Source: Amia ocellicauda
Lineage: Eukaryota > Chordata > Actinopteri > Amiiformes > Amiidae
Reading direction: 5' to 3'
Length of the DNA: 64,000 nucleotides
NCBI RefSeq assembly: GCF_036373705.1
Contig: NC_089866.1
Coordinates: forward strand, 3,915,001-3,979,000
The notes beneath the pieces are model-generated. The model did no database searches. It was not told where the DNA came from and saw only the letters and a list, made by a program, of their open reading frames with translations. The number at the start of each line of letters is the position of its first letter. Position 1 is the first letter of the stretch. A program made the translations under genes and the position numbers. This document shows positions 34,001 through 45,967 of this stretch, piece by piece.

Positions 34001-37000
34001 AACTGATAGCTCAAATCGACGTCACCGTGATACAAATTATGGTTAAAAACACGGATCGTTCTCAAATGTCATATTTCGTATTTTGTACGAATCCCCCCAG
34101 ACGAGTAATCCTTGCACTTTATGTTGAATCACTTTCATATTGGACTTCCCCTCGAGACTGGTTCGCACCTCTCTTGGGGAAACTCCCCCGTGTAGCCCCT
34201 CACGGTCTCCTTGTCTCGAGTGTTATGCACACAGCACCCATCTGTATTACTCAGTGGGTTTTAAACATATCTGACATTCCCCCCCCCTGGTCTTCAAAAA
34301 TAACTAATCATATTTGCAATTCGAGTGTTGGAGTAGTGAGTAATAGTGTTTTGCACTTTAGGCCAGTTTTATAGGACCTCTGTCTGTGCAAGGACCATAG
34401 GGAGAGAAAGCTACTGCAGAGTGATGCAGACAACACATTCAGCTCTGTTTCTGTACTGTCTGCGGGATTACTCGGCGAAAGTTGAAGGTTTCTGTCCCTC
34501 CATCACGCAGCAATGCTCGCTGTGTGTCAGATGGGACTAGTCTCTAAATCAAGGCCAGCTCAAGTAGGGAAAAAGAGTTGATACAGACTGGAGTCCTTGT
34601 ATTGAACTGACCATGACGTTTGCTAAAGAATATTCATATTAATACTAAAATGATCTTCCTGATAATATGTGGCTGCCTTTTTTACTGCTTACAAAAAGGG
34701 AGTCAATACTACCAGTTATTGCAAGAATGTGGAGAATGACACATACAGACTGAGCTCTGTGTGGGTCAGTCTGACCTTAATAACTAACAGAACTTGGAAA
34801 TGGAGTTGTTTTTGTGACTGAGTTTGTATGAATGTTTGAGGTTTGCTTCCCCCCATTACAACTTCTTGTATAAAGCACTTCTTCATGCTTCGTGGCTCAG
34901 CAGCCGTTTGCCCTCTCACCCTGTCTGTCGTAGAGTTGGTAGCTGGCTGCATGTCTTAGATTATTTTCTCATCATTTTCTCTCTGACGTCCGATTTGCAC
35001 GGCCCGAAACCAGTTACGACCGCAAAGTGCATATTTTTTTCAAACATCTCTGCCCACTGCCCTCCTAATCTGATTGTCGATGTGAAGGCTTGTGGGGCAT
35101 CAGAGGAGGGTGCTGTCCCGATATGCTACCCCCGTGCACTCTTGTTTTTCCACTCTTTTTATCGTATCCCGCACACCCACGACTGAGACACCTCTTCTGA
35201 GTAAAACAACAAGCCAGGCACCCTTCCCATCACGTGCTCGTATCAGGGAGATGTTTTAACACTGCCGCCCATGCAAACCAACGCCTACCTTCCCTTTGAC
35301 ACCCTAAACAAGCGAGTAAATCAATATTTCACCTCTGATATTAAATAACTTAAAAACCTTTCCTGCCCAGAAAAGGCCGCTGCGGTTCTGCAGCTCAGGA
35401 TGTCTGCACGGCTCGGCTACTAAAAGCTGTGCTCAGTGTTTTGATGTTTGCAAAATGTTTTACGCCCTCTTTTTTTTCCCCTCCAGGAGACTGCAGAAGA
35501 AGCCATACCTGCACAATTACATCCCCAGCCCCGAAGACTTCTTCAAGCCCCTCTACCTCCTGTATGATGGGGATTTTAAGGTAAAAAAAACAACAGAGAA
35601 AAAAAACGAAATGACAACAACGTGTGACTCAGTGTTGCGTGTGCGATAGTATGGGCTCGGAGGGGGTTTCACAAGCTGTAACGGAAGAGGGGAAATTGTA
35701 GGCTGGGCCTCCATAAAGAAAGCAAGCTGCTCTGAGCACTGAACGGAAAATACCATGGCTCACAAGGGTTTAGTTTAGCTCTCATGGGCTATTTTTAGCT
35801 GTTTACAGTTTTGGGGGGTAATTTGACAAATATTCCAAGAGTTCAACAAAGTGGTAGCTTTCCCTATATGATTGAGAAACCGTTAGATAAGCCCGAACAC
35901 TTTCAATAGACATGTTAACAATTTATTATTATTACGTTGTGTAAAAATGGCTGTTTTTTTGCTGTCTGAAATTCGCAAATTAAAGAATTACAATGAAATA
36001 ACAATAGGATCGTTTTCAAGGTCTATTCGATCAGAGGAGAATAATTTTTTCAGCAGCTGAAGAAATGTCGATAGAACGAGAGTCAAGCAACCGATAAGAA
36101 ACATCGGTTGAATTCAGTTCACGCTCTTACTTGTAGTGTTAATCGGATAGTGTGAAAGTGGTGGGAAAAAAGTAAAAAGTGAAGAGAAAAGCCCGGACAA
36201 CTTTTCTCATCTGTGTCTTGTGAGATTTCTTTCAGAGGATTTGGGCGCAGGTGAATGTGAATAAAAGGCTGTGAGTGTGTGTTGAGTCTCTGTCCTGTCG
36301 GTGGTATTTAAACTCCGTTGAGGCTGTTTTCAGTGAAACGCAGGGGGCTCTTTGGGTTGTGGGTTTGCTGAAACCTTCCTGTAAAAGGTGCAGTGAAACA
36401 GTACACGGTAGTCGACCACATGCTCAAACCGCTGCACTACGGTTGTGAAAGGAAACTGTTGAGTGGTTACACAGAGAAACCGCCAGTAGGGGGAAGTACT
36501 GCATTACAATTAAACTTTCTGAGCAGCTGATGCGACTGAAACATCCTTAGTGATTGCATCGCTCCATTCACTGCGCCTCGAGCACTGTCTGTGTGCGGTT
36601 TGTGTTTGTATATTTCTGCTCTCAGGCTCAAGTACTACCTTTTAGAAAATTCACTGTAATTATTGTATCACGCTGCAGCCAGGGTTTGGGGACAGATATT
36701 AATCCTCTCATGGGGAATGCCCACTTTTCAAGATCCTGCAGGGTATCCCTTTTCGGTATAAGCCAGTCACAGTATGCTGCTGCTTCCTGGAGTCAGGTGT
36801 GGGTTTCTGTTCACCTTCGGCTCCTGTCTTGAGTGGGAGCTCCATCCCACACAGGTGATAGCTGTCATTAATGGACAACCTTTACAGCAGTCTGACTGTT
36901 CTGATCTGCTTGCATTTTGACATTCACCTCATGCACAGCTAGAACTGTTGCTAGAAAGATTGTCTGATAAGCTTGTATGACTACTCTGCTGCAAAGAAAC

Positions 37001-39978
37001 AAAACTGACCAAGTCAAAGCAGCCAGCAGTGTAAAAACAGAATTAATTAAATTGAGTGTACAAACAAATCCCATAATTACCCAACTCTCTTTAAAACAAA
37101 AATGTCCATTACAAATAATACTAACAAAGACCCAACCACACGACAAATCTGTAGGGACGATTTCCTTATTCATTCTCTTCCAGTGGTAATATTGTGAAAA
37201 TAAAAATCTAGTTTATGCTGCCAAACACTGTTTCATTAGAATATTATCTCACTCCCACCCCCACAACGCTCACACACTCACCCACCGACTAAAAGTGATA
37301 GTCATATCAGCAAGTGCAATCTCTGTTGAATGTGTTTTATGTGTGTTTTGACTGAAATAATCTATAGTATGTTCCTGTTTTGCATATGCATCTTCTTCTT
37401 AATGACCTTTTATGAGATTGCTCCCGTGTTTGTCATTCAGCATGGCTTGCAAAAGCAGCAGCTTCCAGCCCACGCATGGCGAGACAACAATCTATGAGTC
37501 TTAATCGTTTGAAATAGTTAGTGTTTGGCGGAAATGCACTTTTTTTAATCTTATGAAACACAGCGGAAGTTTACTTCGTACCTGAGGTTGTCAATATATT
37601 TAATTTTGTTTGCATTAAAGGGTAAGAATGAAATACAGTAATAGGGGGACCTTGAATTAATGTTTAATTTTGTGACAAAACATTTGAGGTTTTGCATGTG
37701 AACATTTTTGGCTAACCCAATGCGAAGTTGTTAGGGTTACACATACTTTTGCCCACAGAACATACAATTGAAGGTATAACGAAATACAACAGTGCTTTCT
37801 GGATGTTGTGGATGTGGCTAAAATTACGAGCCTTAGTCACGTGAGTTTTACACCACAGTGGACATCTTGCTTTGATGCAAACTGTAATTAATAGCTCTCC
37901 GCTCTTTGTAACACATTACTAATACAAATGCAAGCTGTGCACTGGGTAATTATAGCACTTGATGACCATGAGGCCTCTACACTGTATTTATAGACATTTC
38001 CATTTGGTGCTTTTGCGAGACACGGCCATTTATGTGAACAGGTGCGTGTGTGGTGTATAAAAAGAACCCCAGAGAGAAAGGTGGACAGTACAAGGCCTCG
38101 CTCGGGTCTGATCTGCAGACTCTTTGCCCATTTCTCACCGGCCCTTTGCAGCGTGCGGCCGCATCGAGTGTGTGTCTGTGCAGAGCGAACATCTCTTCTT
38201 GGGCAGACAGCCATGTTTGTATCCATAGCATCAGCATTTTAGGATCAGCAGACGTGGCACTATCACCAAAACTGTCTTATCTCCAATGTTGGGTTTTGCA
38301 ATCCTGAGCGCACATTTGTCAGTGCTGCATGCAAATCTATGCAATTTTGTGGCTGAAAGTTCAGCATTTTAGCCTTTGATAGCGTGTGTTTGGGTAGGTG
38401 AATTAGTTTAAAACTAGACATACTGTGAAAAGCATCCATGGTTGTATGGACTTGAGTTTATACAGATTTCTTACAAATGCAACAGATATAAAAACCTATC
38501 TTTGTATTTGCAGTTATTTGGCCCTACTTAGCCATGAGGTAAAAGATCTCTCCCCAGTTGTATGAAAAGAGTAAAACATGTAGATAATGTAATAACCTTT
38601 GTTTTGCCACACGCTAATGCGTTTGCATTTTCAAACATTTCTAGGTAAACAATTGCAGTTTTTGTTCTGGTTTCTATTGTAACTGAGACGTTGCACAACA
38701 TTTTTTTTTGTGCTGATTGTTTGTGGTATACTATCTGTGCTGCCATGGTACTTTTATTTAGTTGTTCTCCCTAACGAAGTGAAAAAGTTATTACCCCTTC
38801 TCTTCATTAATGTTTCAGCAACACTTGCGAGGAAGCAGATGATCATGCATTTAGTTTAGCAACATTATGTTTATTCTTTTCTTCTCTTTGTTTTGAAACA
38901 ATCTGTGGTTAACTGTTGTTATCAGATTGTACTTCAAGGTTAGTTTGCCGGATCTCCACAAGATACCTGAACATGTGGCAGATTTAACAAGACAAAATGA
39001 TTCACAGCAGCTCATTGATGTGTTGTTGGCATTGTCTTCCCTAACTATACTCGCATGAACCCCAGCTGGCATTCCTGTCCCCACAAATAAGTGTTCTAAT
39101 TGTTGACATGGCTGTTAAGACCCTACTTTTGTTCATTTCAGAAATGGGTCGGCCCCACCTGCACGTTCTCAGCCTGCGACTTCCTGGAGAAGAACACGGT
39201 GGTCCCTGTGGTGGACAGCAAGCACAGGACCCTGGAGAAGCTGTGTGAGATCGAAGGCATGACGAATAGCAAGGACAGTCAGGGCCGGGGTGACGCCTCC
39301 TTCTTGAGTCTGTCCACAGAAGGGGGCTTCAAGCTCTACTTCCCCGGAGGCTCAGGGCAGACAAGGGACAAGTCCACTGGCCACATCTCCATCGACACTG
39401 TCACTGTGTGGGGCGAGGAGGGCCTGGACTGCCCGGATTACAGCAGCTCTGGGGGAGAGGACCCCTACAGGAGCTGCCGCGGGGGCCACGAGTGCTTCGG
39501 CTACCCACCCTCCAGCCTGGAAACGGACGGGCTGCTCAGCTCTGGCGGCAGGAGGAGCGAGGTCGTCTCCTGTGGCTGCGTTTCCCTGGGCTACAGAAGA
39601 GGCCAGCAGGCCGGGCAGGATGGGGGGGAAGGCTCTGGTGACTCGCCCGGCCCGGTCGGGCTGTACAGCCTCCACGGCCCCAACGGGTGGCAGCTGGAGT
39701 CTGGAGACAATGAGTCCGAGAGGATCTCCCTGGATTCCTTTGTGTCCAACGACCGATCTGAAGACGACGGCTACCCCCGGGTGGGCCTGGACTTGGACAC
39801 CATCGACAGTGGGTTCGCCGAGTCGGACTGCAGCAGCCCCGTCCACTCGGACTTCAACAGCAAAGAGCCGATGAACCCGGCGGTGTTAAATGATCAGGAG
39901 CTGGCGCAAACAAACTACGTCAAACAGTGGGTGGCGTATACCTCCAAGTCCTCAGTGGAAGAGAGTTCCAGCAGCTGA
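28031..39978 (+). CDS. il21r: il21r, interleukin-21 receptor, complete coding sequence
   Basis: Eight coding exons: 28031-28088, 29462-29570, 30113-30300, 31568-31719, 32198-32369, 32757-32838, 35487-35580, 39142-39978. They join in phase to 563 residues plus stop (human IL21R: 538). Order: signal peptide at 1-20; D1 fibronectin-type domain with paired Cys (FCNVTC, LNCTC); D2 with NYNLSW and the class I hallmark WSEWS (exon 6); transmembrane helix [16 protein letters not shown] (exon 7); Box1-type [12 protein letters not shown], then GDFK|KWVGP across intron 8. The long last exon keeps family landmarks: [39 protein letters not shown] and C-terminal NYVKQWV. The receptor pairs with the common gamma chain, signals through JAK1/JAK3 and STAT3/STAT1, and acts at the lymphocyte surface. 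The Tyr of YVKQ (about residue 544) corresponds to human Tyr510. An alternative in-frame Met is residue 6. Confidence 0.95.
30456..30985 (-). mobile_element. CR1/L2-like LINE 3' fragment in il21r intron 4
   Basis: Second copy of the element at 19319-20275, same orientation, containing only the C-terminal ORF2 part and the 3' end. It keeps the 3' tail: on the minus strand it ends in repeats of the octamer TTATGTTC (plus: aagaacataagaacataag), the terminal microsatellite expected of CR1/L2-group LINEs. Its right edge carries a short duplication of ccagatgag(c/t)tctaact. 5' truncation is typical of LINE insertion. It lies antisense in the intron, clear of the splice sites. Confidence 0.85.
32839..35486. 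other. il21r intron 7, nothing further recognised
   Basis: 2.65-kb intron between the transmembrane exon and the Box1 exon. Short frames only, no recognised repeat. Confidence 0.7.
35581..39141. other. il21r intron 8, nothing further recognised
   Basis: 3.56-kb intron that splits the juxtamembrane signalling segment between GDFK and KWVG. The position after DFK is in phase 0. No transposon or exon was recognised. A TATA-like gtgtataaaaagaac occurs near 38053 without other support. Confidence 0.7.
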
Positions 39979-41385
39979 AGTGCGGTGTGACACAGCCCGG
40001 TATGCACAGCTGGGCCCCCATGCCAGGTCTCCGGTATGTGCGGTGGGCCACCAGGACAGCCCCTGCGCTGGTCCTCCACAGCACAATCCCCAGGGACAGA
40101 GATGTCTTCGTCCAGTCTAAGGTTATTGCATTATTGTTTGCCCATGCCTTTCATAATGTGGTGCAGCAGTCAATCATGCCTTGGTCACGGAAAGACAACA
40201 CTCGTCATTTCATCACCTGTCCCAAGACAGAGCACCTGCAGCTTGTGGAGAAACGAAAGGTGCTCCCAGAACATACTTTACTAACAGACATTGTTAACTG
40301 ACGTGATACAGCGTTCTGTGAAAGACTTCACCTTGTATTCCTGGAACTCTATAGGCTGGTTTCACAGACCCACATCGGTCTTTAACTACCCACAGTCTGG
40401 TGCTTATCCCGGTCTGTGAATCCAGCTGTGTGTGTATGGAACCATACTAGTGTCTTTATGTTTGTATAAACAGTATTAATAACATTGGAACCGAAGTATG
40501 CACAGTCTGACTTCACTATAGCAAAATCCCGTTCATCATGATAATCCATCTTAATTGCAAGAACCTTTTTATTCCCCTTGAGGTTTGCCCTGTCGCGTCC
40601 CGCACTTTATGTCATTGCACGTCACTGAACTTCCTGCAGGTTGATGCCCTTCTTTCAAGGTCCAATTAATATTAAACTTTCAGGGACTTTAACAGAGGTG
40701 ATGGCCAGTAAAAGTAAATAACATATTGTTGTCACGCAACCTAACTTCTAACCTTCTACAGTTCTGTTTTAACCATCCCCAACCTGTTCGTCAAAGTGAA
40801 GTTGAGCTGTATCTTACTTTGGTGTCTTCTCTGATTTAATTTTATTCTCTAGATTTTGGGGAGGGGGTGGTTGCCATTTGTTTATTCATTAATGGGTTTC
40901 TTTTCTCCATGATTTAGTTTTCGTTTTCGTTTTTTCACACAATCTACAATAAAATAAAACACACAGTTACTGTACGTTGATTAACACGATACTCAATAAT
41001 AGACTAATAAAAAGAACTGACCAGATGTTTTCTTATGTGTTGTTTTGAATATTGCACTTATTGGGACTTGGTACTGTAGATTCAAGTTGAAAGTTATACT
41101 TTATAGGCTCTTTCATTACCTCCACTGCACTGCCCACCCCTCACAGAAAGTGGGCCTGTTTGTCAATAACAAAGGCGCCATCTCTGTGTTTTGTCCACAA
41201 GAAAAAGAGAAAAACATAATCTGTCTGGCGATAATTATTTAGTAAATATGATTGTTTACTGTCACATTGCAATCATTTACACTGTGATTTCGAGAGACGC
41301 AGGAGTTTATACCCTGTGGGTGGAATTTTCTAAAGTTATCAGAGTTGAGATGTGCAATGTCTTTCATGTGTAAAGTTTAAATAAA
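39979..41385 (+). terminator. il21r: il21r 3' untranslated region and poly(A) signals
   Basis: Noncoding sequence after the stop. Consensus AATAAA hexamers occur at 40948-40953 and 41380-41385. ATTTA-type AU-rich motifs are scattered rather than clustered. Which poly(A) site is used cannot be told. Confidence 0.55.
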
Positions 41386-41465
41386 GATAATAAAAAAACA
41401 CATGAAGTCATGTCCATGGGTGTGTGTATGTTTTCAAAAAGATAGTCTGATTAAATCTTCATTTG

Positions 41466-41470
<5 letters not shown>

Positions 41471-41516
<46 letters not shown>
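41471..41516. repeat. (AT)n microsatellite
   Basis: About 23 uninterrupted AT units, with a shorter second run at about 41571-41588. Confidence 0.95.
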
Positions 41517-41524
<8 letters not shown>

Positions 41525-41588
41525 GCATCACCAAGTGTCATACTTTTCTTGTCTAGGTGGTTGTGGTAAGATATATATATATATATAT

Positions 41589-42140
41589 TCGATGAGATGG
41601 AGGAAAGGAAAGAGTTTATTTACTTGTCATCCGTGATCTAATCTAATCTGTTCTGGACCAGGCTGGTGCTGGTTCCATGGAACTGCAAAGACTAAATGAT
41701 CCAATCGAGCTCCTGTCATAACCAGTGTTTTTTAGAACACTTTACCATGAAGAACAGGACAACAATAACACGAGAAAGAAATACGTATTTTAAAAGTCAA
41801 CTCTTCAACCAATGGGTGAGTCAATCTGCCGGTTAGATTGGGAACCCATATGCACCAAATGTCAGACCCTAGACCAGGAGTAAGCAATCCCTGCCCTTGA
41901 GGAACAAATTCCTGCAGATTGACTATGTACCTTTCATTGAGCTACTGATGAAGACCTGGGGTCACTGTATTCATGTTTTCTGTAATAAACTTGTTACTTC
42001 TTCATCGATGTGTCCTGAGAATTTATAAAACCACTGCAATTTGGCAACGAAGGTAGGATATTGACCAGCCAGCCGACTCAACAAGGGGCCATCCAATGAA
42101 TCTGTCTCTGGAGTGAGTATGCTGAAATTACCACCTTAAA
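41589..42140. other. spacer with possible LTR/primer-site-like tail
   Basis: No gene. The stretch around 41975-42060 has AATAAA followed ~70 bases later by atttggcaacgaaggtagg, which resembles the LTR-end and leader boundary of some fish LTR elements. No paired LTR was found, so this is only suggestive. Confidence 0.25.
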
Positions 42141-42149
42141 TAGGTTAGC

Positions 42150-42475
42150 AGGGGCATCTCAAGGGGGTAGGCATCCCAGGCAATTGCCTGGGGCCCCGGG
42201 TTGGGGGGGGGCCCAAATTGGAAAAACTCCACCGCCCCCCACCCCCACTATCACAGGAGAAAACTCAGCCGCTCCCCCACCACGGGAGAAAACTCCGCTG
42301 CACCCCTACACCCCACCACCCCTCCCCATTTCAAGGGAGAAGACTCCACCGCCCCCACCCCCCCCCTCACGAGAGAATACTCCAAATCCCCCCCCCTCTC
42401 TCACAAGAGAAAATACCATCACCGTAAGGATTTATTTTGCCTGGGGCCCCCACATACCCTAGAATCGCATCTGGT
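42150..42475 (+). repeat. GC-rich interspersed repeat, copy A
   Basis: Begins ggggtaggcatcccaggcaa, has a C-rich body with repeated ggagaaaac-type units (seven or so), and ends ggggcccccacataccctag followed by aatcgcatctgg. The two ends are partly complementary (ggcaattgcctggggcccc against the reverse of the right end), suggesting a nonautonomous DNA transposon. The Pro-rich frames here are artefacts. Confidence 0.7.
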
Positions 42476-42939
42476 TAGGAGGTTAGGATTGGGGGGCTGT
42501 TCATATGCAGTCCAAGGCACTTTTTGTCAATATGCACTATTACACTGCCATTGCTGATCCAGATCAAGTCCAATTGCAACAAGTATTTGATCCTGACAGT
42601 GGAAACGCTCGACCGGCTCCAGTTCAAACAAACACCCTTCACAGTAGTGGAGCAGGAGAACTCTTCCCTACTGCTGTATTAGAAATAAAATATTGTCACA
42701 AGTGGGGCGTGACTGGCCTTAATCACTTATTTAATTATTGTTTGTTGGTTCCTTCTTCACTAATTATTATTGAGTGCACTAAATTAGCTTATTTTATGGT
42801 TTCTCTTTGTTATTTCCACTTTCTTTTATTCTTTATTCCTTAATTGTTTTTGAATTGGTTTATTACTTCACTTGTGTTATTTAAGTTAACAGCCAGCAAT
42901 ACACCGCCCGGCCGCATTCCCACATGGACTTCTGAGCAC

Positions 42940-43430
42940 ACGGGAGTCGGGGCCTGGGGTCAGGAAGCTCAACACCTCTCTGCTCGATGACCCTCGTGTC
43001 GTTAAGACTTTTGGCAGACGAGGAGTGGAGGACCCTGAGGGACCTTTCTGATTCTCCCATAGAGTGGTGGGAGATGGTGAAGGTTAAAACCAAGGGCTGC
43101 TTTATCCAGCTAGGGAAACAGAAAACTCACAAGAGGCTGGTGAGATATTCCCATGTAAATGCCTGCCTCCAGCACCTGAGTCTGTTACAGCTCAGAGCTG
43201 TAACCTGGCTGGCTGATGAGGTGGCCCGGGTGAAACATAGCCTCTCTGCCCTCTATAGGGAGGAACAGGAAAAGATCAAGGTCCTTTCCAGGGTCCAAAT
43301 CATGGAGGACGAGGAGAAATGTAGACGCTTTATCTTCAAGAATAGCGGAGTTGGAGCTGGCAGTGCTGGAGCCGGAGCGGAGCTGGACTCAGGCACATCG
43401 GAGCGCTCCGGAGCCTGGAGCCAGAGCTGA
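42940..43430 (+). pseudogene. L1/Tx1-like LINE ORF2 internal fragment
   Basis: An open frame from 42987 carries SPIEWWEMVKVKTKGCF, a Leu-rich helix, then LYREEQEKIKVLSRVQIMED and EEKCRRFIFK. This matches the spacer between the endonuclease and reverse-transcriptase domains in L1/Tx1-clade ORF2 of fish and frogs, where a ...EKC(S/T)R(Y/F)FF motif precedes the RT. Neither enzymatic domain is present. After about 43345 the frame runs into GGAGC-rich sequence and is not element coding. Confidence 0.6.
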
Positions 43431-43477
43431 GGTCATGGAGCTGCTCCACTCTCAAAGTACAAAGGTCAAAGTACATA

Positions 43478-44564
43478 CACTATATGGCCAAAAGCATGTG
43501 GACACCTGCTCATCGAACCTCCCATTCCAAACTCATGGACATTAAAATGGAGTTGGTCCCCCCTTTGATGCAATAACAGCCTCCACTCTTTCCACTAGAT
43601 GTTGGAACATTGTTGAGGGGATTTGCTTCCATTCAGCCACAAGAGCATTAGTGTGGTTGGGCACTGATGTTGGGCGATCAGGTCTGGGCGCTCCAATTAA
43701 TCCCAAAGGTGGGATGGTGTTGTGGTCAGGGCTCTGTGCAGGCCAGTTGAGTTCTTCCACACCGATCTTGACAAACCATTTCTGTAAGGACCTCGCTTTC
43801 TGCATTGGGGCATTGCATAGGAAACAGGAAAGGGCCTCTCCAAACTGCTGCCTAAAAGTTGGAAGTGCAAAATCGTCTAGGATGTCATCGTATGCTGTAG
43901 CATAAAGATTTCCCTTCAGTGGAACTAAGGGGCCTGAACCATGAAAAACAGCCCCAGACCATTATTCCTTCTCCAAACTAAACAGGTAGTACTATGCATT
44001 CAGGCAGGTAGTATTATCCTGGCATCCGCCAAACCCAGAGTCGTCCATTGGACTGCCAGATGGTGAAGCGTGACTCATCACTCCAGGGATCGTGTTTCCA
44101 CTGCTCCAGAGTCCAATGGCAGCAAGCTTTACACCACTCTAGCCAACATTTGCCATTGCGCTTGATGATCTTAGGCTTGTGTGGCTGCTCGGCCATGGAA
44201 ACCCATTTCATGAAGCTCCCAACGAACAATTTATGTGATGACATTGCTTCCAGAGGCAGTTTGGCCAAATATTGGGTGATTACTTATGCATTCAATTATT
44301 TTCTGTTTTGTATTTGTAATTAATTTAGACAATTCTCAGATTATATTTTTCACTTTGACATTATGGACATTTTCTGTGTTGATCAGTGGCAAAAACTCAT
44401 GATTAAATCCATGCTGATTTAATGTTGTAACACAGTATGGAATATGGTCCAAGGGGGGTGAATACTTTTGAGATACACTATATACACCTGTCAGCAATGG
44501 GTCCACTAATCCAGCCAAATCCACTAATTAGAAGGGATGTCCACATACTGTTGGCCATGTAGTG
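43478..44564 (-). mobile_element. Tc1-like transposon with both terminal repeats, dead
   Basis: Left end cactatatggccaaaagcat and right end (reverse complement) cactacatggccaacagtat are about 29-base terminal inverted repeats, flanked by TA at 43476-43477 and 44565-44566 as expected for Tc1/mariner. The transposase is on minus and broken. 44268-44014 holds the W.DESRF.IWQ.NGR.WVWR catalytic region (second Asp neighbourhood), and 43805-43542 holds WPAQSPDHN (DDE second Asp block) and the C-terminus. The N-terminal DNA-binding part is missing. It is replaced near 44290-44475 by sequence ending gggggtgaatacttttgaga, which looks like the end of another DNA element. Confidence 0.85.
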
Positions 44565-44566
44565 TA

Positions 44567-45922
44567 AAAATACCGGACAGCTCAGTAAAATACTGGCCGG
44601 CTGGCAATCCTAATTGTCACAGACATCTTTACAATGTTTTACTTTTTCATGTTTGAATGGTTAAACGGATGTTTGTTATTAATATTTTGGTTTTGTTAAA
44701 CAGTTATTTGCATAAAAGAAGTAAAAAAGGAAACGATATAAATAATGATCGCATCCTAGTTTGCACTGTTTTGTGTGTGGAGCTGCACCGGAGCCATCAT
44801 GGAACTGGAGCAGAACCTCTGGAGCCACTCCAGAGCCGGAGCCAGCAAACATGGAGCTTTGCCAACCCTAATTCATATTTGCTTATTTTGCACAGAGAAT
44901 GTTTTCTGAATACAAATGACCTTTAAAAATCCGGGGAATCAGTGCTGAGCCGGTCTGAGCTTTTGCTTGGCCCAAAACGGCTACCGGCCCTGGAGGCACC
45001 AAAGAGATTGCGTCCCAGAGCAGGCATCTCCCTTACCTGTAGGTGGCTCGTGGGGTGGCTGCTACCTGACAAGACAGAAGTAAATTAACAGTATCCCTGG
45101 TTGTGAACTCCTTTTGCTGTATATGAGCAATCTGTTGCTGCTTAGTGTGAATGTTTACAGTACGGGAAGATTAGTTTTATATCAATAGGTCCTTTATGAT
45201 TTCTTTATGTTCTTTAGGTTAGGGTATTTTAGTATTTTATGCACCCTGAATATTAAAAGTGGGTTTTAGTTTAGGTGTATTTATTGCCTGTTATCTTCCC
45301 TGATTGTGTGTAATTGCCATTTGTCTTGCAAATCCTTTGTGCCCTGTGCATGTTACATCAAACCTGCTTCAATAAAATATTGTTATTATTACTTACCTCC
45401 TGTCCGATCGAGCTGCCCGGGGAGAAAATTTGAAGAGGGTTACGAGTTCCTCTCTCACTCAACAGTTGATTAGAGGTGTAAAAAGTATTAAAGTAAAGTG
45501 AAAGTGCATGTGTTTGTGTGTGAGCCTTATGAAGAGGCATGCAAGAGATTATTTTGATGTTTTAATCCAACATTTTATTTTCCAAAAATGATCAAGGTAT
45601 TTTATGGCTCCTCAATTTTATCTTGAAGAAAACCACGTCCAACAAAAATAAATGTTATTTAGGCACATGTCTGGAAATTACTTTCATTTGTATTCAATGT
45701 TAACAAAGGGTAACATTTGGGGATTTATATGATAGCCTATTTTGAGTTTTCTTAACAAACTCACTGTTCACACACAAACACACATCCCAAAGAGTTGTAT
45801 AATAAAACAAAAAACAAAATAAACAATATAAAATATGTTCCCCATGTATTTGTTATAATGTAATCTATTGCACTGTGGTACAGGAGAATGGGTTTGAATT
45901 TCAAAACTCCCCAGGATGTTAC

Positions 45923-45925
<3 letters not shown>
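44567..45925. other. transposon-derived spacer
   Basis: No gene. 44775-44850 is rich in ggagc and ccggagcc words, as is 43350-43445 on the other side of the Tc1 element, suggesting that the Tc1 copy split an older GGAGC-rich repeat. Around 45470 aggtgtaaaaagtattaaag resembles a hAT-type end. Confidence 0.4.

Positions 45926-45964
<39 letters not shown>
45926..45964. repeat. (TA)n microsatellite, insertion site of a Tc1 element
   Basis: About 19 TA units immediately left of the Tc1 end. Tc1 elements insert at TA. Confidence 0.95.

Positions 45965-45967
<3 letters not shown>

Noticed and set aside
38040..38310. TATA-like box and frames inside il21r intron 8 as a hidden gene or alternative promoter
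   Set aside because: The frames are short, overlap on both strands and lack splice or similarity support.
39352..39846. 164-residue open frame on the minus strand
   Set aside because: It is antisense to the GC-rich last coding exon of il21r; composition explains its length and it has no recognisable similarity.
42184..42557. Proline-rich plus-strand proteins
   Set aside because: Translations of the C-rich interspersed repeat; the second copy at 47115 does not conserve a frame.
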